From the NCBI RefSeq assembly GCF_041355105.1, contig NZ_JBFUPK010000004.1, positions 62,001-126,000 of the forward strand: a DNA stretch of 64,000 bases, given 5' to 3'. This document shows, piece after piece, positions 6,508 through 14,638 of the stretch. Every line of letters begins with the position of its first letter. Positions within the stretch are counted from its first letter, which is position 1. The stretch is from Terriglobus sp. RCC_193. Its GTDB lineage: Bacteria > Acidobacteriota > Terriglobia > Terriglobales > Acidobacteriaceae. A program made the position numbers and the translations under genes. The notes under the pieces were generated by a model, which saw nothing but the letters and a program-made list of their open reading frames with translations, was not told the DNA's origin and did not search any database.

Positions 6508-8487
6508 CTAGGTCTTGATCTGCGGGAAGGCGGAGATGCGGAGTTTGGCTCCGGCGTAGGGGACCAGCGTGATGGTTTCTTGTGGGCGGGCGCTGGCCAG
6601 GTCTTTGCCGGTGAGCGGGCTTTCGGGGAGGGTGTTGGCTACGCCGTCGGTGCTGCGCCAGCGGTCTACCTGATGGGCTAGGACTGCAATCGTGACGGCT
6701 GGGGTTGCTGTCGCGAAGGGGCGGTCGCCTACTGGTTTTTCTTCTACCTTGAGATTTGGAACGGTGGATTCGTCTGCGGCTAACGCGTAGTTCCAGGGGC
6801 CGGTGGGGAAGACCTGCCAGTCGGCGGTGGGTTTGCGGTCTCGGAGCTTCATCCAGCTTTGGCCGGGGTCGAGGGAGAAGAGGAGCGGGCCGCGCTCGAT
6901 GGCGAGGGAGTTGTGGAACCAGCGGGTTGCCCGGGGTTGCATGGGCAGCTTGATAAGGATGGTTTCGCCCGGCTGCCATGTGCGGTCGATACGGGTGAAG
7001 GCTGCGGGTTTGAGTGGTGTGGGCTGGCCTGCGATGGTGGCTGTGGCTGCGTCAGTCCATGCGGGGCCGCGCAGGTGTAGCGGGAAGCGAGTTGGCTTGT
7101 CGGCGTTGACGATGATGCGGACGGTATCGCGGAAGGGGTACTCGGTTTCTACTGTGACGTGGACGGGCGTGTTGCGGACTTTGGTCTTGATGTCACAGGG
7201 GGCGTAGAGGGTGATGGCGAGGCCGTCGTCGGGTGTGCGCATGGCGAGGCTGGCGGCGAATTTGGGCCAGCCCTGATGGAAGTTGGCGGTGCAGCAGCCG
7301 AAGTGCGGTTCGAGGCCGTAGAGGTTGGATTCGGGACCGTTGGTGCTCCAGGGTTTGCTGTTCAGGCTGCACTGGACCTGGTTGGGCTGCTGGTCGTACT
7401 GGTGCGCCCACATGTCGTCGGTGAAGGTGCCGGGCAGGGCGTTGTAGGCGATCTTCTCGATGCGGTCTGCGATGGCGGCGTCGCCGAAGGTGGCCAGGGC
7501 GACTTCGAGCGAGAACATGGTGTCGACTACGGTGCAGAGCTCGGTGCCTTGTACGGGGTTGGGGCCGGCGAGGTGCTCGTCGCAACTGAACATGCCGTTG
7601 GGCAGGCCGTGGTATTTGTCCAGCGTGGCGAGCTGGTAGGTGAAGCTGGCGTGTTCTTCCGGCTTGCCGTTGGAGCGATATTGGACGGCGGCAGTTTTCA
7701 GCGCCATGCCGTTGTTGACGCCGTGGGCCTGCATGGCGCGGTCGGGCAGCGGCGAGTCAAAGCCCTGCGGGCCGAGGATGGTCTTGTCTGTGGGTTTTTC
7801 GAAGGGGAAGTTGCGGAACTCGGCCTCCCAGTCGAAGCCCTGTTTTTGCAGGAGTGCGGCTAGTTTGGGGAGTTCGGGATCGTGCGTCTGGTCGTAGAGC
7901 CACTGGACGCCGAAGGCTGCGTCCTGCCAGCGGTAGAGGCCCCAGCTTTGCAGCGGGCGGGTGGGGAGTTCCGCGAGCTGGTGGTGGAAGTATTTCGTGA
8001 GGACGTCGGGGACGCGTTTGTCGCCGGTGGCTTCGTAGTGCTGGATGAGGACTTTGACCATGACCATGCGGGGCCACCAGTCGTTGTTGCTGGCGGGGCC
8101 GATCATGCCGTTGGGTTGCTGGTGGGTGAGTGTCCATTCGACCCAGCGGTTGGCTTTGGCTTTGAGTTTGGGGTTGTCGAGCAGGACGGCGAGGGGATAG
8201 AGGCCGTCGAGGAAGTAAGGGCCGCGCTCCCAGCTTTCGCCGGTGCCGCCGAGCCAGCCGCTGTTGTTGCTGAGGTCGGGCCAGAACTCGTCGAGGTGGC
8301 CGCCCATGCCATCGGCCTGTACCTGGAGCTGGCGACGGAGCCAGCCGGTGGGCTTGATTTCGCCCAGCGGGAGCGGCTGGAAAGCCGTTGGGGCCAGCTT
8401 TTGCTGCTGAGCCATGCCGCTGGGCAAGATGGTGGCGGCGGCGGAAAGAGTGCCGAGTTTCAGTGCGTCGCGGCGGGAAAGATGCAT
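6508..8487 (-). CDS. GH127-family beta-L-arabinofuranosidase (DUF1680), Tat-exported
   Basis: Glycoside hydrolase likely to remove beta-L-arabinofuranose from plant glycans outside the cytoplasm. The chosen ATG (8487) gives a Tat signal, SRRDALKLG, followed by a short hydrophobic stretch; an upstream in-frame ATG at 8577 would bury it. The body is an (alpha/alpha)6 barrel with the motif TELC (the Glu and Cys zinc ligands of GH127) and FGCCTANFHQGWPKF, whose Cys pair supplies zinc ligands and the nucleophile in the characterised member HypBA1. Beta-sandwich domains follow. At about 659 residues the length fits the family. No transporter or other glycosidase is adjacent. Confidence 0.88.
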   Translation of the reverse strand: MHLSRRDALKLGTLSAAATILPSGMAQQQKLAPTAFQPLPLGEIKPTGWLRRQLQVQADGMGGHLDEFWPDLSNNSGWLGGTGESWERGPYFLDGLYPLAVLLDNPKLKAKANRWVEWTLTHQQPNGMIGPASNNDWWPRMVMVKVLIQHYEATGDKRVPDVLTKYFHHQLAELPTRPLQSWGLYRWQDAAFGVQWLYDQTHDPELPKLAALLQKQGFDWEAEFRNFPFEKPTDKTILGPQGFDSPLPDRAMQAHGVNNGMALKTAAVQYRSNGKPEEHASFTYQLATLDKYHGLPNGMFSCDEHLAGPNPVQGTELCTVVDTMFSLEVALATFGDAAIADRIEKIAYNALPGTFTDDMWAHQYDQQPNQVQCSLNSKPWSTNGPESNLYGLEPHFGCCTANFHQGWPKFAASLAMRTPDDGLAITLYAPCDIKTKVRNTPVHVTVETEYPFRDTVRIIVNADKPTRFPLHLRGPAWTDAATATIAGQPTPLKPAAFTRIDRTWQPGETILIKLPMQPRATRWFHNSLAIERGPLLFSLDPGQSWMKLRDRKPTADWQVFPTGPWNYALAADESTVPNLKVEEKPVGDRPFATATPAVTIAVLAHQVDRWRSTDGVANTLPESPLTGKDLASARPQETITLVPYAGAKLRISAFPQIKT

Positions 8488-8587
8488 GGCTGGCAGGGAT
8501 TCCTCAGAGGAGAAGGGTAGCGCCAGATTCCGTGAGATGTCACGCGGGTAGCCAGAAACGGGGTGGGTGATGCACAATAAAGGCAGG

Positions 8588-9065
8588 TTTTACTCCGTCT
8601 GCTGGCGCGTCTCGCCGCCGCCGGGGAAGTGTAGCCGCTGACGTGCGCAAAGGTCGCCGGGGCGGTTGAACAAGGTTTAGTTGTAACGAATTTGCAAGCT
8701 GCCGGTTACGGGCCATTGGGTCACGAAGGGCGGCTGGGTATCAGGTTCTGAACTACAGCAGTTGCTTTGCCGGACGGTAAACGGCCCCGCCTCCACCCCT
8801 TTGTAACGGAGGCAAGCGTGGTCACAAATCCGGAAGAGCAGTTGATACGAAGAGGCTTTGCAGGAATGCATCACTGGTCGCACTCAAAAGTTCCATCACC
8901 ACCCGGAGAGCGTTTTGGCGCTCGTTCGGGGGAGCTTGTGCTGCGCCTGGAAGGCCTTGGTTCAGATCCCACCCTGCCGTTTGGGATTGTTTCGCGCTAA
9001 GACAAGCGCGGCTCCCGCACTGACCTGAAGTCTCTCGTAACCGCTGGCGGAAACGAGCAGGACAC
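8588..9065. other. Gene-free region upstream of RNase E/G
   Basis: Nearly 480 bases with no convincing gene between the divergent GH127 and RNase E/G genes. It probably holds both promoters and a long 5' leader for the RNase gene. Long autoregulatory leaders are known for RNase E in other bacteria; here that is only an analogy. No riboswitch or tRNA is recognised. Confidence 0.5.
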
Positions 9066-12000
9066 ATGTCGAAGGAAATCTATATCTCTACAACGCCGCA
9101 TGAGACGCGGCTGGCCATCGTCGAAGACGAACAACTGGCGGAGATCTACTACGAACGCGAGAACGAATACACACTCGCAGGATCTATTTACAACGGAAAA
9201 GTAACGCGCGTGCTGCCGGGTATGCAGTCGGCTTTTGTCGACATTGGCCTGGAGCGCGATGCATTCCTGTATGTCACCGACTTCATGGAAGAGCAGGGTG
9301 ACTCCGCGGATTTCGAAACCAGCGAAAACAGTGGTGGCGGCGGTGGTCGCCGTGGCGGACGCGAGCGCGGTGGGCGTGAACGTGGCGGACGGGATCGTGA
9401 GCGCGGTGGCGAGCGCCGCCCGGCTGCGGACGCTTCCGCGGAAACCGAAAGCACCGTTTCGTTTGATGAGCCGATTGCACCCGCTCCAACCGAGGGCGTA
9501 GCGAGCATTGATGCGGATTCGACCGGCGGTAGCCGCCGTTGGCGTGGCCGCCGTGGGCGTCGTCGTGGCCGTGGCCGCGGTGAATCGCCAGCGGAGAGCG
9601 CAACGACTGCAGATGCTGAATCGGTGACGCTGGAAGGCGGCTATGACGAGGACGAAGAGACGACCTCGTTAGAAGCCGCTGCCGAGAGCAGCCCGATTGA
9701 GATTGATCTTTCCGCTGAAGTCGAGGCGCCTGCAGGAGTCGAGGGGCGTGAGCGTGGTGGCCGTCGTGACGATCGTCGCGGAGGCCGTGGTGGGCGTGAT
9801 CGTGGCCGTAGCGGCGGACGTGATCGCGGTGATCGCAGCCGTCCGGCGGATGCTCCGCTGTATGACAACAGCTATGCGGGATACGACGCACCGGAGGAGT
9901 TGCTGCCGGAGTCCACGGGCGAGCCGATTGTGCTGCCGGGCGAGTCGATCCGTAAGTATCGCGATCCTGCGGAAGTAGCCGCAGAAGAGGAAGAAGCGCG
10001 GAAAAACGCGCCGCCGAAGCCTGAAGTGGTGACGGTCTCCGCACCGTCGATTGAAATTTTGGGCTGGGATGGCAGTTCGGTATTGCCGGGCGAGACGCTG
10101 TCGCGCCACAAGAACCGTGCGCCAAAGACTGCTGCTCCTGCTGTGGAACGGCCTTTGCCGCAACAGGTGGAAGAGGCGCTGAGCGTAGATGCTGGCGCGG
10201 CGCTGGATGCTGTGCCGGTGGCTCCGATTGCAGAAGATGCCGAGCCGGTGGCGCCTGAGGCTGAGTTTGAAGTAGCGTCCGTTGAGGTTGTGGAGGTCGC
10301 AGAGCCTGCTGAGTATGAGCCTGCCGAAGGTGAGAGCGCAAGTGTGAAGGATGAGACTCGTCGCGATCTTCGGCGCTTTGAGCAGGAGTCGGACAAGCCG
10401 GAGATTTCTGCTGAGGCAGAGGCGATCATCGAAGCTGAGACGGATGCGATTGGCGAGGGCACCGAAGAAGTTGAGTTTGTTGCGACCGAGCCTGCGGAAA
10501 CAGTGGCTGCGGAAGAGGCCATTGAAACGGGTGCAGAGACTGACCCCACCACCTATGATCTGAACGCCGAATCGGATCCTGTTGCGGAGCCGAACTTCAC
10601 CACGCTGCAGGCTTCAGGCGAGTTGCTGTCTGTAACGGCTGGTGTGGAAGAGCAGGGTGTGACGCCGATTGCGCAGCAGGATATTTATGAACCTGCAGCG
10701 CCGGTAGTTGTTGAGGGCGCTGTGCAGTCCGTGACGCTTGCTGAGGCGGAGACCACGCCGGAGCCGGTGGACCTTTCTGAAGAGGACGAGATTCAGCCGC
10801 GTATTCACGCGTATGGCGATGGCGACTTCCACGAAGAAGAGATCGACGAGGAAGATGAGTTTGAGTATGAGGCCTTGACTGGCCACGCGGACGACGAAGA
10901 AGACGAGTACGAAGAAGAGACGCTGGAGGGTTCGTCGGACCTGGGCGGCGTGCTGCACGAGATGCATCTGGATCGCGAAGTTCAGACCGAGGAGTTTGAC
11001 GAGGAAGACGACGCCAGCGGCGGATTCACCGAGGCGGACTTTGCCGGTGGGGATGACGAAGAGGAAGAGGACGCTTCCGGGCCTTCGACCAGTGAACCGC
11101 GGCAGGAACGCAGCGAGCGCGGCCGCCGTGGTGGACGCGATCGTCGCGGAGGTCGTAACAGTGGTGGAGATCGCGGACGTGGGCGCAGGCAGTCAGTGCA
11201 GACGCAGGACCTGCCGGCGATCAACGAACTGCTGAAGCCGGGGCAGGAGATCCTGGTTCAGATTGCGAAGGAGCCGATTGCGAAGAAGGGTGCGCGTATC
11301 ACTTCGCACATCGCTTTGCCGGGACGCTTCCTGGTGTTCATGCCGACGGTGAATCACACGGGTGTGTCGCGCAAGATTTCTTCAGATGAAGAGCGTCGCC
11401 GCCTGAAGTCGATTCTGCTTTCTGAGAAGGGCGATGCGCAGGGTGGATTCATTGTGCGTACGGCTGCGGATGGCGCCAGCGAAGAAGAGCTTCGCACCGA
11501 TCTGCGCTTCCTGATCCAGATCTGGACAGACATCAAGCAGCGGTCGGAGACGTCGAAGTCGCCTGCGCTGATCTATCACGATCTGAACCTGGTGGAGCGT
11601 ATTCTGCGTGACCAGGTGACGGATAACTTCTCTGCGATCTGGGTGGATACGGAGCAGGAATATGAGCGCGTGCTGCGCTTCCTGCAGCGCTTCCAGCCGT
11701 CGCTGGTGCGCCGTGTGAAGCTGTACACGAAGGAGACGCCGGTCTTTGAACACTTCGGCATCACGCAGGAGATTGATAAGGCATTGAAGTCAAAGGTGTG
11801 GCTGAAGTCGGGTGGATCGATTGTGATCAACCAGACGGAAGCGCTGGTGGCCATTGACATCAATACAGGCAAGTATGTGGGTAAGACGGCTCGTCTTGAG
11901 GACACGATTGTGAAGACGAACCTGGATGCGATCCCGGAGATTGTGCGTCAGATTCGCCTGCGCGATCTGGGCGGCATCATTGTGATCGACTTCATCGACA

Positions 12001-12413
12001 TGGATGACCGTAAGAATCGTACGAAGGTGCTGCAGGCGCTGGAAGACGAGATGAGGACGGATCGTGCGCCATCGAAGATTCTGCCGTTCAACGATTTCGG
12101 TCTGGTGATCATGACGCGTAAGCGTGTGAAGCAGAGCCTGGAACGTACGCTGTGCATCCCGGACCCGATTACTGAAGGTACGGGCATGATCAAGTCGCCC
12201 ATTACGGTTGCGAATGAAATCTATGTGGAGATGCGGAAGATGCATCGCCACCTGGAGAAGCAGGATGTTCTGCTGCGTGTGCATCCGGAAGTGGTGAAGA
12301 CACTGAAGGGAAACAATGCGAAGCGTCTCGTTGAGTTGGAAGAGATGACGCGGAAGACGATTCTGCTGAAGAGCGATCCTTCCCTTAGCCCTGAGGCGTT
12401 TGATATTCACTAA
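9066..12413 (+). CDS. rng: Ribonuclease E/G family endoribonuclease with a very large S1 insertion
   Basis: Endoribonuclease of mRNA decay and rRNA processing. AGGA lies six bases before the ATG. Residues 1-78 form the first part of the S1 domain (SIYNGKVTRVLPGMQSAFVDIG, quoted in part); its second part (LKPGQEILVQIAKEP) begins only near residue 720. Between them lie about 640 residues of low complexity: RGG/RGR-rich blocks (about 95-125, 160-175, 230-260, 680-700) alternating with long Glu/Asp/Ala-rich stretches. The catalytic region is intact, with VAIDINTGKYVG (near 930) and IVIDFIDMDD (near 977) supplying the metal-binding Asp residues. The zinc-link CPxC found in RNase E and G is missing: the region reads LCIPDPITEGTG. 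It is followed by a strong terminator. Confidence 0.93.
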   Translation: MSKEIYISTTPHETRLAIVEDEQLAEIYYERENEYTLAGSIYNGKVTRVLPGMQSAFVDIGLERDAFLYVTDFMEEQGDSADFETSENSGGGGGRRGGRERGGRERGGRDRERGGERRPAADASAETESTVSFDEPIAPAPTEGVASIDADSTGGSRRWRGRRGRRRGRGRGESPAESATTADAESVTLEGGYDEDEETTSLEAAAESSPIEIDLSAEVEAPAGVEGRERGGRRDDRRGGRGGRDRGRSGGRDRGDRSRPADAPLYDNSYAGYDAPEELLPESTGEPIVLPGESIRKYRDPAEVAAEEEEARKNAPPKPEVVTVSAPSIEILGWDGSSVLPGETLSRHKNRAPKTAAPAVERPLPQQVEEALSVDAGAALDAVPVAPIAEDAEPVAPEAEFEVASVEVVEVAEPAEYEPAEGESASVKDETRRDLRRFEQESDKPEISAEAEAIIEAETDAIGEGTEEVEFVATEPAETVAAEEAIETGAETDPTTYDLNAESDPVAEPNFTTLQASGELLSVTAGVEEQGVTPIAQQDIYEPAAPVVVEGAVQSVTLAEAETTPEPVDLSEEDEIQPRIHAYGDGDFHEEEIDEEDEFEYEALTGHADDEEDEYEEETLEGSSDLGGVLHEMHLDREVQTEEFDEEDDASGGFTEADFAGGDDEEEEDASGPSTSEPRQERSERGRRGGRDRRGGRNSGGDRGRGRRQSVQTQDLPAINELLKPGQEILVQIAKEPIAKKGARITSHIALPGRFLVFMPTVNHTGVSRKISSDEERRRLKSILLSEKGDAQGGFIVRTAADGASEEELRTDLRFLIQIWTDIKQRSETSKSPALIYHDLNLVERILRDQVTDNFSAIWVDTEQEYERVLRFLQRFQPSLVRRVKLYTKETPVFEHFGITQEIDKALKSKVWLKSGGSIVINQTEALVAIDINTGKYVGKTARLEDTIVKTNLDAIPEIVRQIRLRDLGGIIVIDFIDMDDRKNRTKVLQALEDEMRTDRAPSKILPFNDFGLVIMTRKRVKQSLERTLCIPDPITEGTGMIKSPITVANEIYVEMRKMHRHLEKQDVLLRVHPEVVKTLKGNNAKRLVELEEMTRKTILLKSDPSLSPEAFDIH

Positions 12414-12431
12414 GCTGTTGTTGGAGCTATG

Positions 12432-12471
12432 AATAAGAGAGGCGGATGCGATTGCATCCGCCTCTCTTATT
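12432..12471 (+). terminator. Strong intrinsic terminator of the RNase E/G gene
   Basis: Perfect 18-base-pair stem (AATAAGAGAGGCGGATGC, loop GATT, then its complement), 18 bases after the stop codon. Because the stem begins AATAAGAG, its 3' side ends in CTCTTATT, a short U-rich tail. Confidence 0.9.
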
Positions 12472-12504
12472 TGCGTTTCAGTTGTCCAGGAAATATCGGA
12501 GTTG

Positions 12505-12647
12505 CAAGAGAGGAAAGCAGGTCCTTCGGCTTCACTTCGTTTCGCTCAGGATGACACATCTTTACCTAAACCAAGATTGGGATCGGCTGAGGCTAGGTGG
12601 CTTTCAATTGCAAATGCCCACGTCTCAGGATCGAGGACGTGGGCATT
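12505..12647. repeat. Short repeat core and terminator-like hairpin (block 4)
   Basis: A shortened copy of the GTCCTTCGGCTTCACTTCG core with CTCAGGATGAC (12531-12556). It is followed at 12613-12647 by a twelve-base-pair stem AATGCCCACGTC / GACGTGGGCATT with TTCTTTGTT after it. This stem is the counterpart of the one at 3024-3049 but with a paired base change, and it could also terminate transcription. Confidence 0.75.
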
Positions 12648-12686
12648 CTTTGTTCTCTTGCTGGTGCTTTGTTCGCAGCGGTTGGC

Positions 12687-13907
12687 TTACTTGGGGGTTA
12701 CGCGGTAGACGCCGCCCTTTACGTCGTCTTCGAGGAACCAGAGGGCTCCGTCGGGAGCCTCTTCCACGTCGCGGATGCGCTTGCCCACGTCCCAGCGCTC
12801 TGCGGGTTTTGCAGTAGAGCCGGTGATGATGACGCGGTTGAGCGTGTGTGTGGCCATGCCGCCCATCAGCACGCTGCCGTTCCACTGCGGGAACAGCTTG
12901 CCCTTGTAGAACATGATGTTGCCGGGAGCGATGATGGGTGTCCAGTAGATGAGGGGCTTCTGGAGGTCAGGGCGCGTGTCCGGGCTGGGGATGGGCACGC
13001 CGTTGTAGTTCACGGCGTAGGAGACCAGCGGCCAGCCGTAGTTCTTGCCCTTTTCGATGAGGTTCAGTTCGTCGCCACCGCGGGGGCCGTGCTCTGCTTC
13101 CCACAGCTTGCCGTCGGGGGCGAAGGCAAGGCCGTAGGGTGTGCGGTGGCCGCTGGTCCAGGTTTCAGACGGGCTGAGGTTGGGGCCGGGGAAGGTATAG
13201 GTGCGAAGGACCGGCGCGGTCTTGGCGGCTTCCGTGTCTGATGGCGGGTCGATGACAGGGACGGTTGCAGTGCCGGTCTTGCCAGCCCACGGGTTGCCGG
13301 GTGCGGGTTTGCCGTCGAGCGTGAGGCGGAGGATTTTGCCGAGGGGCTGGTTGGGATCTTGCGCGGGTGTCATGCGCTGGCGGTCGCCTACGGTGAGGTA
13401 GAGGAACTTCTTGTCGGGCGAGAAGGCGATTGCCGCGCCGAACTGGCCGCCCCTTCCACGCTCGCCATCGCGCCAGATGACCTTCAGGTCTTCGAGGCTG
13501 GCGGCGTTAGGCTTCAGATCGAGACGGGCCTTCGCGAGCGCGAGGCTGGAACCGCCGGGTTCTCCGGGTTCGGAGTAGGTGAGGTAGACGCTGTGATCCT
13601 TCGCGTAGAACGGCGAGAGGAAGACGCCGAGTTGGCCGCCCTGACCGCCATACAGTACCGGCGGAACGTTGGTGACGGGGATGCTTTCACCCTTCTGCGT
13701 CATGAGAACGACGCCGCCGACCTTTTCCGTGATGAGCATGCGACCGTCCGGCAGGAAGGCGATGCGCCAGGGATAACGCAGCGTGGCCACCTGCGTCATG
13801 GTGAAAGGTACGCTGGCTTCGGGCTTCTGGTTTCCTGCGTTGATCTGTGCCAGGGCAGAATGTGCAGCAAGGGACAGGACGAATCCTGAGAGGACGAACC
13901 GCTTCAT
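12687..13907 (-). CDS. PQQ-dependent soluble aldose sugar dehydrogenase (GSDH/YliI family)
   Basis: A 406-residue periplasmic quinoprotein with signal peptide MKRFVLSGFVLSLAAHSALAQ. The six-bladed propeller of the glucose/sorbosone dehydrogenase family is recognisable from LRYPWRIAFLPDGRMLITEK, the YLTVGDRQR region and the SGHRTPYGLAFAPDGKLWEAEHGPRGGDELN stretch (quoted in part), where the active-site His, Arg and Asp/Glu residues of the family lie. It oxidises aldose sugars to lactones using PQQ and calcium. The final blade (DVEEAPDGALWFLEDD...GVYRVTP) is complete. It is convergent with the RNase E/G gene across a repeat/terminator region. Confidence 0.9.
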   Translation of the reverse strand: MKRFVLSGFVLSLAAHSALAQINAGNQKPEASVPFTMTQVATLRYPWRIAFLPDGRMLITEKVGGVVLMTQKGESIPVTNVPPVLYGGQGGQLGVFLSPFYAKDHSVYLTYSEPGEPGGSSLALAKARLDLKPNAASLEDLKVIWRDGERGRGGQFGAAIAFSPDKKFLYLTVGDRQRMTPAQDPNQPLGKILRLTLDGKPAPGNPWAGKTGTATVPVIDPPSDTEAAKTAPVLRTYTFPGPNLSPSETWTSGHRTPYGLAFAPDGKLWEAEHGPRGGDELNLIEKGKNYGWPLVSYAVNYNGVPIPSPDTRPDLQKPLIYWTPIIAPGNIMFYKGKLFPQWNGSVLMGGMATHTLNRVIITGSTAKPAERWDVGKRIRDVEEAPDGALWFLEDDVKGGVYRVTPK

Positions 13908-14121
13908 TGGTGTTCCTTCCTGTGGGGCGTTCAGGTTTTAAGAGATGACGGATACCAGCATACGATGCACGTTGTTTTATGTGCATGAAAGATTGCGCCG
14001 TCGTGGCATAAGAAATCGATTCACGAAGGTGTGCAGGCTTGGATAGGTTTTCCCCTATGCATGCACTGATTGGACTGGTCCTGCTTGCAGTCGTTAACGC
14101 CGTGGTGGCGCTCCATCGAAT

Positions 14122-14355
14122 TCAGGGATGGCTTTGAACCGTAATGCTGTCCATGCCGCTGAGCCTGTGAAGCAACGCTTCAATGCGATACGCATGCTGC
14201 ACTTCGCAGTCGAAGCGCACCGTGATGGTGATGGTGTTCTGGCTGCTTTCGCCTGTGAAGGAGCGGATGTTTACTCTCTGCGTCTCAAAGACCTGAAGAA
14301 CTCTCTGGAAGAAGAGATGTGTCTGCGTTGCGCTTAACTGGAATGTCCATGTCAT
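14122..14355 (-). CDS. ACT-domain protein, acetolactate synthase small-subunit-like (IlvM type)
   Basis: A 77-residue protein made of a single ACT fold: beta (TWTFQLSAT), helix (FFQRVLQVFETQRV), beta (IRSFTGES), beta (NTITITVRFDC), helix (AYRIEALLHRLSGM), beta (SITVQS). Length and pattern resemble IlvM, the regulatory subunit of acetolactate synthase II in branched-chain amino-acid synthesis. AGGAA lies nine bases before the ATG. No catalytic large subunit is adjacent, so partnership with a distant ilvB/ilvG is inferred. It is preceded by a leader peptide and attenuator-like hairpins, which support a role in leucine/isoleucine/valine metabolism. It could instead be a general amino-acid-sensing ACT protein. 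Confidence 0.72.
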   Translation of the reverse strand: MTWTFQLSATQTHLFFQRVLQVFETQRVNIRSFTGESSQNTITITVRFDCEVQHAYRIEALLHRLSGMDSITVQSHP

Positions 14356-14370
14356 AAGTCGGTTCCTGCT

Positions 14371-14407
14371 GAAAATGAAAATGCCACCTACCCGCTTGGG
14401 TGGTGGC
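14371..14407 (-). terminator. Attenuator terminator upstream of the ACT-domain gene
   Basis: Read on the minus strand: stem GCCACC-ACCC, loop AAGC, GGGT-(A)-GGTGGC (14383-14407), followed by ATTTTCATTTTC (14371-14382). It lies between the leader peptide and the gene's ribosome site. Its 5' arm GGCCACC can instead pair with GGTGGCC at the end of the leader peptide, which would prevent terminator formation. Confidence 0.65.
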
Positions 14408-14441
14408 CATGAGCTTGTCGGAATGTAAAAGCGTTAAGTCG

Positions 14442-14498
14442 CTATCCGGCCACCCACGGCAGAAGTAATGGAAATCGGAAGAATCGCACACACGGCAT
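14442..14498 (-). CDS. Candidate leader peptide MPCVRFFRFPLLLPWVAG
   Basis: An 18-codon frame starting about 140 bases before the ACT-domain gene, with AGG five bases before its ATG. It contains three consecutive Leu codons (TTA CTT CTG) and three Phe codons. TTA is an unusual choice in this GC-rich DNA. A ribosome halted at these Leu codons would leave GGTGGCC uncovered for antiterminator pairing. A ribosome reaching the stop codon would cover it and let the terminator at 14371-14407 form. This is the logic of leu/ilv attenuators. The assignment is inference from sequence and has no family support. Confidence 0.55.
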   Translation of the reverse strand: MPCVRFFRFPLLLPWVAG

Positions 14499-14544
14499 AT
14501 ACCTGTGCGCGAAGCGAAGATCCGAGTTGGAGGGTGGTCGGGTA

Positions 14545-14573
14545 CATATGTGTCTTGTCCTGAGTTATATCAA
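14545..14573 (-). promoter_or_regulatory. Candidate sigma-70-type promoter for the leader/ACT transcript
   Basis: On the minus strand, TTGATA (14568-14573), a 17-base spacer and CATATG (14545-14550) make a plausible -35/-10 pair about 45 bases before the leader-peptide start. Only the first box is close to consensus. Confidence 0.4.
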
Positions 14574-14638
14574 ATCGCCCTTTTCGCCGGCAATGCCGTG
14601 TATCCGATGTGTGCTATGAATCTACCGACAGGTGCTGG

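Noticed and set aside
8955-8990. A stretch GGTTCAGATCCCACC resembles the T-arm of a tRNA.
   Set aside because: The bases flanking it do not form the required five-pair stem (CTTGG against CCCAC), and no acceptor, D or anticodon arms can be drawn nearby.
8767-9000. A 77-residue open frame between GH127 and RNase E/G.
   Set aside because: Its only start codon is TTG without a ribosome site, the composition is Pro/Arg/Gly-rich without fold-like pattern, and it lies in the probable leader of the RNase gene.
9283-10552. Long antisense frames over the RNase E/G insertion.
   Set aside because: They arise from the repetitive, GC-rich coding sequence. The sense frame has RNase E/G motifs on both ends and continues without break.
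14285-14491. A 68-residue minus-strand frame overlaps the attenuator region before the ACT gene.
   Set aside because: It lies across the terminator hairpin in a different frame, has no family match and no ribosome site. The shorter leader frame at 14442-14498 explains the region better.
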